From: Polyangium sp. y55x31 | Lineage (GTDB): Bacteria > Myxococcota_A > Polyangia > Polyangiales > Polyangiaceae | DNA length: 64,000 bases | Direction of reading: 5' to 3' | NCBI RefSeq assembly: GCF_029946505.1 | Contig: NZ_JARZHG010000012.1 | Location: 213,534-277,533, forward strand | Made by a program: the position numbers and the translations under genes | Notes under the pieces: model-generated | Database searches by the model: none | What the model saw: the letters and a program-made list of their open reading frames with translations, nothing else | What the model was told of the DNA's origin: nothing | Shown: in pieces, positions 36,215-45,867 of the stretch | Layout of the letters: every line of letters starts with the position of its first letter | Numbering within the stretch: the first letter of the stretch is position 1

Positions 36215-36760
36215 ATGGTGGACGAACAAGCGAGCGGCCCGGAACCGGACCTCCCCGAAATCCCACTCGAAAAGCCACGCCGAAGCCCGTATCGGCGCCT
36301 CGTGCTGCTCGCGCTCTTCTTGCTCACGCTCCCCTTCGAGTGGGGCGAACGCTCCTCGTGCCAGGGGAGCCCGAGGACGTTCACCGGGATCGACGTCCTC
36401 ACCGAGCATCCGCAGAACGGCATCAGCATCGCCGTCCTCTTTCTGACGCCGGTCTTGCTGGGCTTGCTCCAGCATCGCATACGCAATACGGTGGTGCGCC
36501 TGCTCATGGAGTTCGTCTCGATGCTCTTTGCCTCGCTCGGGACGCTCTTTTGCTTCGTCAACGCCGTGTTCTCGGGCGGCTTCGGCTCGTCCGGTCGGTT
36601 CTACCCGGCGCCGTGGCTCGCCACGCTGGCCCCGCTCTTCATGGTCATCAACGCCTGCCAGGGCGCGGTGGGGCGAATCAGCGACATCGTTCAAGAACGA
36701 AAACGACGGCAGCAGGTGGCCACGAACGACGAGCCCGCAAAGCTTTCCCCCGAACCTTGA
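36215..36760 (+). CDS. Integral membrane protein of unknown function
   Basis: 181 residues with about four hydrophobic helices (around 28-42, 70-86, 95-118 and 130-148), a Pro/Glu-rich cytoplasmic N terminus and a basic, hydrophilic tail. No family recognized. It lies between the GON lipoprotein and an acetyltransferase on the same strand with short gaps (53 and 36 bases), but nothing links their functions. Confidence 0.65.
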   Translation: MVDEQASGPEPDLPEIPLEKPRRSPYRRLVLLALFLLTLPFEWGERSSCQGSPRTFTGIDVLTEHPQNGISIAVLFLTPVLLGLLQHRIRNTVVRLLMEFVSMLFASLGTLFCFVNAVFSGGFGSSGRFYPAPWLATLAPLFMVINACQGAVGRISDIVQERKRRQQVATNDEPAKLSPEP

Positions 36761-36796
36761 CGCGCGGCCCTTCCCCCGACACGGTACGGCAATCCC

Positions 36797-37249
36797 ATGA
36801 TCTTCCGTGATGCCCGCCGCGACGACGTCCCGACCGTGGTCCATCTCCTCGCCGCCGACGCGCTCGGCGCGACCCGCGAGACCACCGAGGGCCCGCTGCC
36901 CGACACCTATTATCGAGCGTTCGAGGCAATCGAGCGCGACCCGAACAACCGCCTCGTCGTGGTCGAGGACGGCGGCGCCGTCATCGGTTGCTTGCAGCTC
37001 ACGTACATCCCGGGTCTCACGTATCAGGGCGGGCTGCGGATGGTGGTCGAGGGCGTACGCGTGGCCGAGAGCCGTCGCGGCGCGGGCGTCGGCCGGCACA
37101 TGCTGAACTGGGCCATCGAAGAAGCGCGGGCGCGCGGCTGCCGGCTCGTGCAGCTCACCACGAACAAGGCCCGGACCGACGCCAAGCGCTTCTACGAGAG
37201 CCTCGGCTTCACCGCGTCCCACGAAGGCATGAAGCTCGACCTCGCCTGA
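36797..37249 (+). CDS. GNAT-family N-acetyltransferase
   Basis: 150 residues, one GNAT domain: GCLQLTYIPGL (beta 4), VAESRRGAGVGRHML (acetyl-CoA pyrophosphate loop R/Q-x-x-G-x-G/A) and the terminal AKRFYESLGF. It transfers acetyl from acetyl-CoA to an amine; substrate unknown. It starts 36 bases after the membrane-protein gene. Confidence 0.88.
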   Translation: MIFRDARRDDVPTVVHLLAADALGATRETTEGPLPDTYYRAFEAIERDPNNRLVVVEDGGAVIGCLQLTYIPGLTYQGGLRMVVEGVRVAESRRGAGVGRHMLNWAIEEARARGCRLVQLTTNKARTDAKRFYESLGFTASHEGMKLDLA

Positions 37250-37340
37250 CTTCGTGGAAGGGAGTTTCGGGTATCCCGGGGAGAAAACGGCTGACCGAGT
37301 GGGCTTCCGGCGGGCCCGGAAATACGCTTTACTGCGCGCC

Positions 37341-39521
37341 ATGCGAACCCTGGCTCCTTTCCTCGGCGCGATCCTTCTCGGCGCCTGCGCAACGCCCCAG
37401 GCGCCACCCCCCACGCCGCCGCCCGCCGCGACGGTCGCGAACGAAATGCCGGCAAAGACGGAGGCCCCGCCGATGAGCAAGTCCGAGCCCAAGGTCGAAG
37501 ATCCTTACCTCTGGCTCGAAGAGGTCCTCGGGGAGAAGCCGCTCGCATGGGTGGCCGAGCGAAACGCGAAGTCGAAGGCGGAGCTCGAAGCCGCGCCCGG
37601 GTTCGGCGCGCTGCGGGATCGATTGCGCCGCATCTATGATTCCAAGGAAAAAATCCCCATGCCGAAGGTGCTGGGGAAATACGTGTACAACTTCTGGCGC
37701 GACGACACGAACCCGCGTGGCATCTACCGGCGCGCCACGCTCGCCGAGTTCAAGAAACCGGCCCCGAAATGGGAGGTCGTCCTCGACCTCGACGCGCTCG
37801 CCAAGGCCGAAAACGAGAACTGGGTCTGGCACGGCGCGGATTGCCTGTACCCGAAGTACGAGCGTTGCCTCCTGCACCTCTCCCGCGGCGGCGCGGACGC
37901 GTCCGTGGTCCGTGAGTTCGATACCGTCAAGAAGCAGATGGTCGAAGGCGGCTTCACGCTGCCGGAGGCGAAGAGCGAGATCCACTGGAAGGACCTCGAC
38001 ACGGTGTACGTCGGGACCGACTTCGGCCCCGGCTCGCTCACGGATTCGGGTTATCCGCGGATCGTGAAGGAGTGGAAGCGCGGCACGAAGCTCGAAAGCG
38101 CGAAGACGCTGTTCGAGGGGCAAAAGGCCGACATGGTTGTGAGCGGCGAGCGCCAGTTCGACCACGGCAAGGAGCACGACCTGGTCTACCGCAGGCCGTC
38201 GTTCTTCACGGAAGAGCTTTATCTCCGGAACGGGGACAAATACGAGAAGATCGACAAACCCGAGGACGCGGAGGCGAGCGTCTGGGATGGCAACCTCCTC
38301 CTCCGGCTGCGCAGCGCGTGGACCGTCGCTGGCAAGACCTGGCCGGCCGGCGCGTTGCTCATCGCCCCGCTCGCGGAGGTCCGCGCTGGAAAACGCGAAA
38401 TGACCGCGCTGTTCGAGCCGAAGCCAAACACGTCGCTCGAGAGCTACATGGGCCTGAAGACGACGTTCGTGACGGTCGAGCTCGAGGACGTGAAGAGCTC
38501 GGTCTTCGTGCATACGCGAACGAAAAATGGGTTCGTCCGGACGAAGCTCGACACCGCGCCCATGAGCTCGGTCTGGGCCTTTGCCTACGACGAGCACACC
38601 TCCGACGATTACTGGCTCATGGAGAGCAATTTCACGGCGCCGGCGACGCTGGCCCTCGGGAACGCGATCAAAAAAGCCCGCGCCGAGGCCGTGAAAAAGA
38701 ACCCCGCTTTCTTCGAGGCCGCCGGGCTCGACGTCATCCAGCGGTTCGCGACCTCGAAGGACGGGACGAAGATCCCCTACTTCCAGATCGCCAAGAAGGA
38801 CCTGCCGCTCGACGGCACTGCGCCTACGCTCCTCGAAGGGTATGGCGGGTTCGAGGCGTCCATGACGCCGTACTACCAGGCGTCGACGGGTGCCGGGTGG
38901 CTCGAACGCGGCGGCGTCTACGTCGTGGCGAACATCCGCGGCGGCGGCGAATATGGTCCTGCCTGGCACAAGGCCGCGCTCAAGGAGAATCGGCAACGCG
39001 CGTACGACGATTTCATCGCAATCGCCGAGGATCTCATCGCGCGCAAGGTGACCTCGGCGGCGAAGCTCGGCATCATCGGCGGCTCCAATGGAGGCCTGCT
39101 CATGGGGGTCATGATGACCCAGCGGCCGGATCTCTTCGGCGCCATCGTGTGCCAGGTGCCGCTGCTCGACATGATGCGCTACCACAAGCTCCTCGCGGGC
39201 GCGTCGTGGATGGAGGAGTACGGCGACCCGGACAAACCCGAGGAGCGCGCCGCGCTCGCCAAGTTCTCGCCCTACCAGAACCTCAAGAGCGGCACGCGGT
39301 ACCCACGCACGCTCTTCACCACGTCGACGCGGGACGACCGGGTGCATCCCGGCCACGCGCGCAAGATGGTCGCGCGGCTCCTCGAGCTTGGGCAAGATCT
39401 GCTCTATTACGAGAATACCGAGGGCGGCCACGGCGGCGCCGCGAACAACGAGCAACGCGCCTACATGGACGCGCTCGCGTTCACATTCCTCGGCAAACAG
39501 CTCGGTCTGCCGGCGAAGTAA
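37341..39521 (+). CDS. Prolyl oligopeptidase family serine peptidase (S9A), lipoprotein signal
   Basis: 726 residues. The N terminus MRTLAPFLGAILLGAC is a lipoprotein signal (Cys16). An N-terminal beta-propeller region is followed by the alpha/beta hydrolase domain with the nucleophile motif GGSNGG (Ser near 582), Asp in STRDDRVHPG and His in EGGHGG: the full S9 triad. The family cuts short Pro-containing peptides. The lipid anchor places it in the cell envelope, which is common in myxobacteria. The start at 37341 begins the signal; upstream frame is not protein-like. Confidence 0.9.
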   Translation: MRTLAPFLGAILLGACATPQAPPPTPPPAATVANEMPAKTEAPPMSKSEPKVEDPYLWLEEVLGEKPLAWVAERNAKSKAELEAAPGFGALRDRLRRIYDSKEKIPMPKVLGKYVYNFWRDDTNPRGIYRRATLAEFKKPAPKWEVVLDLDALAKAENENWVWHGADCLYPKYERCLLHLSRGGADASVVREFDTVKKQMVEGGFTLPEAKSEIHWKDLDTVYVGTDFGPGSLTDSGYPRIVKEWKRGTKLESAKTLFEGQKADMVVSGERQFDHGKEHDLVYRRPSFFTEELYLRNGDKYEKIDKPEDAEASVWDGNLLLRLRSAWTVAGKTWPAGALLIAPLAEVRAGKREMTALFEPKPNTSLESYMGLKTTFVTVELEDVKSSVFVHTRTKNGFVRTKLDTAPMSSVWAFAYDEHTSDDYWLMESNFTAPATLALGNAIKKARAEAVKKNPAFFEAAGLDVIQRFATSKDGTKIPYFQIAKKDLPLDGTAPTLLEGYGGFEASMTPYYQASTGAGWLERGGVYVVANIRGGGEYGPAWHKAALKENRQRAYDDFIAIAEDLIARKVTSAAKLGIIGGSNGGLLMGVMMTQRPDLFGAIVCQVPLLDMMRYHKLLAGASWMEEYGDPDKPEERAALAKFSPYQNLKSGTRYPRTLFTTSTRDDRVHPGHARKMVARLLELGQDLLYYENTEGGHGGAANNEQRAYMDALAFTFLGKQLGLPAK

Positions 39522-39559
39522 CCCCCTCCCCTCGCAATCTCACCCGCAAGCGCCGCTCT

Positions 39560-39575
39560 CGGCACGCGTATTGCC
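39560..39575 (+). promoter_or_regulatory. Sigma-54-type promoter of the 39630 lipoprotein
   Basis: CGGCACGCGTATTGCC keeps GGCACG at -24 and a perfect TTGC at -12 with exact spacing. Predicted start near 39587, about 43 bases before the ATG. Confidence 0.65.
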
Positions 39576-39629
39576 CATGTGACCTCGAAACGGGCCCCAA
39601 ACCCGGGTTCCGAGAACGCGAGGTATGAC

Positions 39630-40130
39630 ATGCGAGGCAGGGCGACGAAGTGGACGTGTGGCATCGCGGCGGCACTCGGCGCGGTGGTACTGGCGATGGG
39701 GTGCAGCGGGAGCGACGACTACGGGCCGTGCCCCGTGGACGACGGGAGCGACGTGGTCTGCGTCTGGGAAGGCGGCATCACGTTCGTACCGGACAAGGTC
39801 GCGGTGCAGAATGGGTTCGTCTTCGTCCACGGGGAGATGATGTGGTCGCCCTGTGCCATGACCCCGGGCAAACAGATTCGTTCGTACCGCATCGACCCGT
39901 CAACTACGTTGACGACGAGGATGGACGTGCCCGCCGACGCGGAGCCGGTGCCCATCCCCCCCACGGGCAAGATCGAAGTGAAGGTGGAGGGGACCACGCG
40001 CCGAATCATCATCGACCCCGACGCCACCATCTCCGTGACCCAGTCGAAGCTCCCGATCGGCGAGCTCGTGAACGACGACAACGGAATCACCGCGCCGATC
40101 GAGATCGAAGCCGTCTGCAGCAATGAATGA
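39630..40130 (+). CDS. Lipoprotein of unknown function
   Basis: 166 residues with lipobox LAMGC (Cys25). The mature part is a small beta-rich domain with three further Cys, including CPVDD and SPCAMTPG, and no recognized family. GAGGT precedes the ATG at 39630. A sigma-54-type promoter lies just upstream and a strong hairpin downstream, so it seems to be a single-gene unit. Confidence 0.65.
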   Translation: MRGRATKWTCGIAAALGAVVLAMGCSGSDDYGPCPVDDGSDVVCVWEGGITFVPDKVAVQNGFVFVHGEMMWSPCAMTPGKQIRSYRIDPSTTLTTRMDVPADAEPVPIPPTGKIEVKVEGTTRRIIIDPDATISVTQSKLPIGELVNDDNGITAPIEIEAVCSNE

Positions 40131-40161
40131 ACGGCCCAGGGTGGGGAACGGTTGCCCCAAG

Positions 40162-40185
40162 GGGTGGGGAACGCGTGCCCCACCC
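40162..40185 (+). terminator. GC-rich hairpin, candidate terminator
   Basis: GGGTGGGG (40162-40169) pairs with CCCCACCC (40178-40185) around an 8-base loop, about 30 bases after the lipoprotein stop; TTTT follows at 40194. A near-identical copy of the left arm and loop (GGTGGGGAACGGTTGCCCC) lies directly upstream at 40139-40157. Confidence 0.55.
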
Positions 40186-40317
40186 TGAGCCCCGTTTTCG
40201 TGATGCAGCACGCCGGCGCTTTTCGTAAAAGTTCCGCGAATGTGCAGCAGAGGCCCGATTTCGTGGTCCGGCCCCCACGATTGCGGGTCGGTACGCGCAT
40301 TGCTGAACCCGTCGTCC

Positions 40318-41229
40318 ATGCGAACGACGTCGAAGTGGTCCCTTGTCTCCAACGTGCTCGTCCTTGCCTCCGGCCTCGCGCTGAGCGGCTGCGTCGGCGA
40401 GCCCCCGGACGAGCTCGATCCGGCCTCGGCGCTCGGCGGTGACGAGTGGCTCGACGACGGGCCTCCGCCGGGAGAGGAAGCCGTCGACGAGGAGGTCGGC
40501 AGCACGAGCGAGGGCGTGAGCGACATGCCCGCCTTCCAGCTCCCGTTCCCCTGCGGGCAGGTCTGGGCCGGACAAACCCGGACGAACCACAGCCCCCAGA
40601 ACTCGGTCGATTTCAACCGCAACGACGACATCGGCGACGCGGTCGTCGCTTCGGCCGGCGGCAAGGTCACCCGCGTGGCGAACGAGGGCAACACGAGTTA
40701 TGGCCGCTGGATCGAGATCGACCACGGCAATGGCTATCGCAGCCGTTACGCGCACCTCAATTCGCAGCTCGTCTCGGTCGGGCAGAGCGTGAGCAAGGGG
40801 CAGAAGATCGGCACCGTCGGCAGCACGGGCGGCTCGACCGGCCCGCACCTCCATTACGAGGTGCGCCGCAACGGCGTCGCCATCCGGCCCGTCTTCAATG
40901 GCGCCACGGCGTTCTTCTACGGCACCAAGAACTACACGAGCAAAAATAGCTGCAGCGGCGACGGCGGCGGCGGCGGGTCGTCCGTCATCGGCACCGTGAA
41001 CACGAACGGCGCCGCGCTCACGGTGCGCGCCGACGCGAGCACGAGCAGCGCCGCAGTCGGATCGGTCGCGGACGGCGCGAAGGTCACGATCACCTGCCAG
41101 AAGAAGGGGACTTCGGTGACGGGCACCTACGGCACCTCGACCCTCTGGGACTTCATCGGCAACGGGTACGTGTCGGACGCCTATGTCTCGACCGGCTCGG
41201 ACGGTCAGGTCGCGCCGACCTGCAAGTGA
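40318..41229 (+). CDS. M23 family peptidase with C-terminal SH3-like domain, lipoprotein
   Basis: 303 residues with lipobox LSGC (Cys25), then an acidic linker. The M23 domain (about 75-205) contains NSVDFN, EIDHGNGYRSRYAHL and the STGPHLHYE zinc motif. A Gly-rich linker leads to a bacterial SH3-like domain (about 225-300: NGAALTVRADAS, VADGAKVTITCQ). Such proteins cut peptidoglycan bridges, and the SH3 part binds the wall. All expected zinc-ligand segments are visible, although the first His is not in its usual spot. It is the second of three M23 lipoproteins in the window. Confidence 0.85.
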   Translation: MRTTSKWSLVSNVLVLASGLALSGCVGEPPDELDPASALGGDEWLDDGPPPGEEAVDEEVGSTSEGVSDMPAFQLPFPCGQVWAGQTRTNHSPQNSVDFNRNDDIGDAVVASAGGKVTRVANEGNTSYGRWIEIDHGNGYRSRYAHLNSQLVSVGQSVSKGQKIGTVGSTGGSTGPHLHYEVRRNGVAIRPVFNGATAFFYGTKNYTSKNSCSGDGGGGGSSVIGTVNTNGAALTVRADASTSSAAVGSVADGAKVTITCQKKGTSVTGTYGTSTLWDFIGNGYVSDAYVSTGSDGQVAPTCK

Positions 41230-41293
41230 GCCTGCCTCCCCTCGGTTCGTCCTGACATAAAGCTTTCCTCCCGCGCCCTCCGCTCCGCGTGTT

Positions 41294-41386
41294 CCTTGGT
41301 CTCCCGGTTGCAAGGGAGTTTGCCACGCGACCGGCGCCGGCTTGCGCATGTAGCGCTTGACGAGCGACGGCATTCCGAGACCAAGG
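41294..41386. repeat. Inverted repeat CCTTGGTCTC / GAGACCAAGG before the kinase gene
   Basis: A perfect 10-base arm at 41294-41303 and its complement at 41377-41386 are 73 bases apart. The right arm includes the AAGG ribosome site of the kinase gene; the left arm overlaps the sigma-54-type promoter at 41297-41312. Confidence 0.6.
41297..41312 (+). promoter_or_regulatory. Sigma-54-type promoter of the second kinase gene
   Basis: TGGTCTCCCGGTTGCA has exact spacing and a perfect TTGCA at -12; the -24 box is TGGT in place of TGGC. Predicted start near 41324, 70 bases before the ATG. Confidence 0.45.
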
Positions 41387-41393
41387 TGACGTG

Positions 41394-44300
41394 ATGGGCC
41401 AGCCCCCCAAAAAAGGCCAGGATCAGAAGACCCTCTCGGGTCCGGATGCGCTCGCGATCGCCGATACGATCGTCCCCGCCCCTCCGGAAAAAGCGGCCCC
41501 CGTCACCGTGAAGCTGGCCCGCGAGCGGCGTCGCCGGCGCGGCGCGGCGCGGCCGGATTCCACGCCGCCGCCGGCCAGCGCATCCCCCGCAGAAGCTCCC
41601 ACCGAGCCGCCCCCGGCCGCGGCGCCGGCCGAGGCTCCCGCGGACATCCCGGCCGATCTTCCCGCCGCCTCCGAGCGCTCGCCGCTCGCGGATCCCAGGC
41701 GCTGGGATCGTTACGAAATCGTACGATTCCTCGGCCGCGGCGGCATGGGCTCCGTCTACGAGGCGCGCGACCGGCGGCTCGCGCGTCACGTCGCGATCAA
41801 GTTCATCCACGGCGCCGATCCCATCACGACGAAACGTTTTCTGCAGGAGGCGCGGGCGCAGGCGCGTATCGATCATCCGAACGTCTGCAAGGTCCTCGAG
41901 GTCGGCGAGGTCGAGGACAAGGCGTACATCGCGATGCAGCTCGTCGAGGGTCTCTCCCTGAACGACGCGGCGAAAGGGATGACGCTCGACGAGAAGGTGC
42001 GCGTGATGAAGACGGTGACCGAGGCCGTACACGCCGCGCACCGCATCGGCATCATTCATCGCGACATCAAGCCCGCGAACATCATGGTGGAGAAGAGCGC
42101 GAGCGCGGACGGGCCCGCCTCGTATCGCCCCGTGCTCATGGATTTCGGCCTCGCGCGCGAGGCGAGCGAGACGAAGGGCCTCACCGAATCGGGCACGGTC
42201 ATGGGGACGCCGGGGTACATGCCACCCGAGCAGGCGCGCGGGAGCGTGCGCAGCATCGATCCGCGCAGCGACGTCTACAGCCTCGGCGCGACGCTCTACG
42301 ACATCCTCGCCGGCGCGCCTCCGTTCGAGGACGAGAGCGCGGTCAACGTGCTGCTCAAGGTGCTGATCCAGGATCCGATCCCGCTGCGGGAGAGGGATCC
42401 GTCGATCCCGCTCGCGCTCGACATCATCGTCGGCAAGTGCCTGAACAAGGAGCCGCACCAGCGGTATCCGAACGCGGCCGAGCTCGCCGACGATCTCGAA
42501 CGGTTCCTGAACCGCGAGCGCGTGCTCGCGCGCCGCCTCGGCCTGCCGACGCGCCTCTACTGGCGGGCCAAGCGCAACAAGCCGATGGCGTTCGCGGTGA
42601 TCGCGCTCGTGTCGAGCCTCGTGGCGTTCGCCGGCTACGGCGTCCGCACGGTGATCGTCAATGCGCGGAACGAGGCGATCGCGCAGAAGCGCGCCGAGCT
42701 CGGGCAGAAGCTCGGCCAGGCGGTGAAGGACCTCGAATGGCTGGTGCGCAGCGCGTACCTCGTGCCGCTGCACGACACGGGCCCCGAGAAGGCGGTCGTG
42801 CGCGCCCGCATGGCCGAGATCGAGGCGGAGATGCGGAGCTTCGGCGACCTCGCGGCGGGGCTCGATCATTATGCGCTCGGCCGCGGCTACCTCGCGCTGA
42901 AGGAGTGGGATCGGGCGCACGCGGAGCTCACGCAGGCCGCCTCCCTCGGCGTGCGCGAGCCCGAGCTCGATTACGCGCTCGGGCGGGTGCTCGGCGAGCT
43001 CTACAGCCGGGCGATCGAGGAGGCGCGCAAGAGCGGCGACAAGAGCTATTTCGAGAAGCGCAAGCAGGAGCTCGACAAGGAGTACCTCGAGCCGGCGCTC
43101 GCGCACCTCACGCGCTGCCGGGGCCTGCCGACGGTGCCGGCGAGTTACCTCGAAGGCCTGATCCATTTCTACAATCGGCGCTACGACGAGGCGCTCGAGA
43201 GCGCGCGCAGCGCCCGCGGCGGGCTGTCGTGGCTCTACGAGGCCGAGAAGCTCGAAGGCGACGTGTTCATGGCCCGCGCGCTCGACGCGAAGGACCGCGG
43301 GGAGAACGAAAAGGCCGCGCGTGATTTCGCCGACGCGGTCGCGCATTACGAGCAGGCAGCGGACATCGGGCGCAGCGACCACCAGATTTACGAGGCGCTC
43401 GCCGAGGCCTGGATCCGGCAGGAGGAGATGGATCTCTACAGCGGCCGTGATCCGAAGCCGAAGCTCGACAAGGCGCTCTCCGCAGCGGACAAGGCGCTCA
43501 CGGCCGCTCCTGCCGAGTCGGATGGGCACACGAAAAAGGCCTTCGCGTACCATTTCCAGGCGCGGTATGCCCAGGACCACGGCGCGGCGCAAGCCGAGGT
43601 CGAGCGGCTCTTCCGCGCGCAGCTCGACGCGGGAAAGCAGGCGATCGCCTCGCACCCCGCCGATGCCTTCGCGCAGGAGGCCATCGGCGCCGCGTACACC
43701 CGGCTCGCCCTGTACCAGCTCGACCAGGGAAAACCCGTGCAGGACCTCCTCGACCAGGCGTACGCCCATTTCGAGGAGGCGATCCGCATCAAGCCCACGT
43801 TCCCCTGGGCTTACAACGACTACGGGTATGCGCTCGCCCTCTCCGGCTCCAGCATCCGATTGCGAAATGGCGACGCGCGCGACGTCCTCGGGCGCGCGAT
43901 CGACATGACCAAGAAGGCATTCGAGCTCGATGCGCAGTACCTGATCGCCTACAACAACACCTCGGCCTGGCTGACGGAGCTCGCCGAATGGCAAGCCGAT
44001 CACGGAGAGAGCCCGGAGAAGACCCTGCGCGAAGCCATGCAGATGGCGGACCACGTGCTCGGCGTCAACGACAAGCACCTCCTCGCCTCCGTGAACTCTG
44101 GAATGGCCTCCGCGAGGATCGCCTCGTATCGGCTGATGACGGGCGAGGACGGGCGAGCGCCGGCCCAGGAGGCCATCGAGCGCTTCGGGGCAGCCCTCGC
44201 CATCGATTCGAATTTCCTGTTCGCCCAGCTCGAATCCGGGCGCGCGCATTACCTCCACGCGAGCCACGCGCGCCTCCAGGGAGGTGATGGGCGCCCGAGC

Positions 44301-44825
44301 CTCGACGAGGGGCTGCGCGCGCTCGGGCAATGCCATCGCATCGATCCCGGCAACGCGGATTGCACAATGGTGGAGGCCCAGATCCGCGCGGAGGAGGCCG
44401 AATGGGCCCGGCAGCAAGGGAAACCATCGCTTCCGCCCCTCGAACAAGCGCAGCGGCTCTCCCACGAGGCGACGCAAAAGGCCCCGGAACGCCTGGATCC
44501 GTGGCTCGTGCTCGGACAGGTCTGCCTCCAGCGGGCCGAGGCGCTCCTCGCGGCGGAACGGCCGAGCGTGCCGGCGGGCCCCGTCGTGGACGAGGGCCTC
44601 CGCGGAATCGAGCAGGCGCTGAAGCTCGCTCCGGGCCTGCCGCGCGCGCTCGCCATCGAAGGGGCGCTCCACCTGTCGCGAGCGCAGATCGATCCGGTGC
44701 AGGGAAAAACCTCGCTGGAGCGGGCAAAGGCGAGCCTGGCAAAGGCCTTCGCGGGGAACCCGCTCCTCCGGCGCCGCTATGGCAAGGCCGCGGCCGAGGT
44801 GGACCGGTTGATCGAGGGGCGATAG
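41394..44825 (+). CDS. Transmembrane Ser/Thr protein kinase with long TPR region (paralogue)
   Basis: 1143 residues. An Ala/Pro-rich N-terminal linker (about 50-95) is followed by a kinase domain (about 107-372) with GRGGMG (114-119), Lys136, HRDIKPAN (Asp224) and DFGLA (Asp250). One membrane helix (about 398-418) is followed by about 720 residues of TPR-like helices. The layout and many phrases (QARI-H-NVC; LDxx-GRGY-ALKE-type repeats) match the kinase at 27804-31058, so the two are paralogues. I chose the ATG at 41394, 7 bases after AAGG; a GTG sits one codon earlier. The long frames antisense to it are shadows. Confidence 0.88.
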   Translation: MGQPPKKGQDQKTLSGPDALAIADTIVPAPPEKAAPVTVKLARERRRRRGAARPDSTPPPASASPAEAPTEPPPAAAPAEAPADIPADLPAASERSPLADPRRWDRYEIVRFLGRGGMGSVYEARDRRLARHVAIKFIHGADPITTKRFLQEARAQARIDHPNVCKVLEVGEVEDKAYIAMQLVEGLSLNDAAKGMTLDEKVRVMKTVTEAVHAAHRIGIIHRDIKPANIMVEKSASADGPASYRPVLMDFGLAREASETKGLTESGTVMGTPGYMPPEQARGSVRSIDPRSDVYSLGATLYDILAGAPPFEDESAVNVLLKVLIQDPIPLRERDPSIPLALDIIVGKCLNKEPHQRYPNAAELADDLERFLNRERVLARRLGLPTRLYWRAKRNKPMAFAVIALVSSLVAFAGYGVRTVIVNARNEAIAQKRAELGQKLGQAVKDLEWLVRSAYLVPLHDTGPEKAVVRARMAEIEAEMRSFGDLAAGLDHYALGRGYLALKEWDRAHAELTQAASLGVREPELDYALGRVLGELYSRAIEEARKSGDKSYFEKRKQELDKEYLEPALAHLTRCRGLPTVPASYLEGLIHFYNRRYDEALESARSARGGLSWLYEAEKLEGDVFMARALDAKDRGENEKAARDFADAVAHYEQAADIGRSDHQIYEALAEAWIRQEEMDLYSGRDPKPKLDKALSAADKALTAAPAESDGHTKKAFAYHFQARYAQDHGAAQAEVERLFRAQLDAGKQAIASHPADAFAQEAIGAAYTRLALYQLDQGKPVQDLLDQAYAHFEEAIRIKPTFPWAYNDYGYALALSGSSIRLRNGDARDVLGRAIDMTKKAFELDAQYLIAYNNTSAWLTELAEWQADHGESPEKTLREAMQMADHVLGVNDKHLLASVNSGMASARIASYRLMTGEDGRAPAQEAIERFGAALAIDSNFLFAQLESGRAHYLHASHARLQGGDGRPSLDEGLRALGQCHRIDPGNADCTMVEAQIRAEEAEWARQQGKPSLPPLEQAQRLSHEATQKAPERLDPWLVLGQVCLQRAEALLAAERPSVPAGPVVDEGLRGIEQALKLAPGLPRALAIEGALHLSRAQIDPVQGKTSLERAKASLAKAFAGNPLLRRRYGKAAAEVDRLIEGR

Positions 44826-44872
44826 AGAGGAAAAAGGCGGGGGACGGCGGAGAGGGAAGAGACCGGCAGGTT

Positions 44873-45835
44873 TTACAGGGCCGGCGGGACGAACGTCGTG
44901 AACACGTTCGTGTAGCTGCGATTCGGCTCGCGGGTCGAGAAGAACGAGGGGCAATACAAGAGCCCGCCGCCTGCGTCCACGAGCGGCGCATTGCAGCGCT
45001 TGTTCGCGAAGTTCTGATCGGGCGAGCCCAGGATCGCGCCGGTCAGCACGATGCGGCGCGTGCAGCTCGTATCCTGCTCGGCGCAGCAGTAGTTGCCCCG
45101 CGAGCCGAAACACGCACGGCCGCTGTCCACCGGATCCGCGGTGTCGGGCCCGGCGACGTACGCGGTGGGATTCTCGGCGAACAGGTTGCCGAAGAACCCG
45201 CCCTCGCGAATGTCGAGGCGCGGATCGCTGCAGGGATCGCTGAAGGGCGAACCGCCCGGGCCGATGATGCAGATGTCCAGGGTCGCGTTGTTGCCGTTGA
45301 GGAGCGAGAGAAGGCAGGAGCTCACGCGCTCCCGTTTGTTCTCGCCATTGAGGCGATTCGTCTTCCAGTTCCCGTAGAGCTCCCACTGCCCCGCGAACGT
45401 GAGCGAGCCGTCGTTCGTCGAGACGATGAACGTCGAGCCCACCGCGCACTTGACGATGCCCTTCATCATCGGGCCGCGGTTCGTCGAATCCGCCGCCATC
45501 CATGACTCCCATTCCGGCTTCAACGTGCAGCCCGTCGCGGTCACCGTGCCGTTCTTGCAGAGCGGGAGCGGATCCGGATTCGTGGACGACGTGATGCCAT
45601 AGGTGTTGGTCACGCTGCGCTTGAGAGGATCACTGTCGATGGCGAACGGCGGGAGGTTATTCGTGCCGCCCGGGCCGATCGCCTGCTCAGCCTCGTCCAC
45701 CTCCGCCGCCTCGAAATCCTCGACGTCGACGAGCTCACCACCGCAGGCCGGAAGAACCAGCGCGGACGCGAGGAGCGCGCCCCCGAACCCGAACCGCGAA
45801 ACCAGATGCGTGCGCTGCGTCGTCGTCATGATCAT
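44873..45835 (-). CDS. Cys-rich lipoprotein of unknown function
   Basis: 320 residues with lipobox VLPAC (Cys31), an acidic stretch, then a Cys-rich domain with about a dozen cysteines (CKNGTVTATGC, CIIGPGG, SRGNYCCAEQDTSC) likely in disulfides. No family recognized. GGAGG lies 4 bases before the ATG at 45835. A sigma-54-type promoter (45868-45883) precedes it, with five TGGAGG-N6-CCTCCA elements beyond, and the FHA activator gene is divergent. Control by that activator is therefore likely. Confidence 0.7.
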   Translation of the reverse strand: MIMTTTQRTHLVSRFGFGGALLASALVLPACGGELVDVEDFEAAEVDEAEQAIGPGGTNNLPPFAIDSDPLKRSVTNTYGITSSTNPDPLPLCKNGTVTATGCTLKPEWESWMAADSTNRGPMMKGIVKCAVGSTFIVSTNDGSLTFAGQWELYGNWKTNRLNGENKRERVSSCLLSLLNGNNATLDICIIGPGGSPFSDPCSDPRLDIREGGFFGNLFAENPTAYVAGPDTADPVDSGRACFGSRGNYCCAEQDTSCTRRIVLTGAILGSPDQNFANKRCNAPLVDAGGGLLYCPSFFSTREPNRSYTNVFTTFVPPAL

Positions 45836-45867
45836 CGTCCTCCGCTAAGTCCTTGGCATCTCGGCTA

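Noticed and set aside
40270..40290. Sigma-54-type element before the second M23 gene
   Set aside because: GG and GC are present, but the spacing is one base too long.
41205..45512. A 1435-codon open frame antisense to the second kinase gene
   Set aside because: It is the mirror of a strongly coding high-GC gene; its translation is Arg/Leu/Glu-rich noise without domains, while the plus strand has intact kinase motifs.
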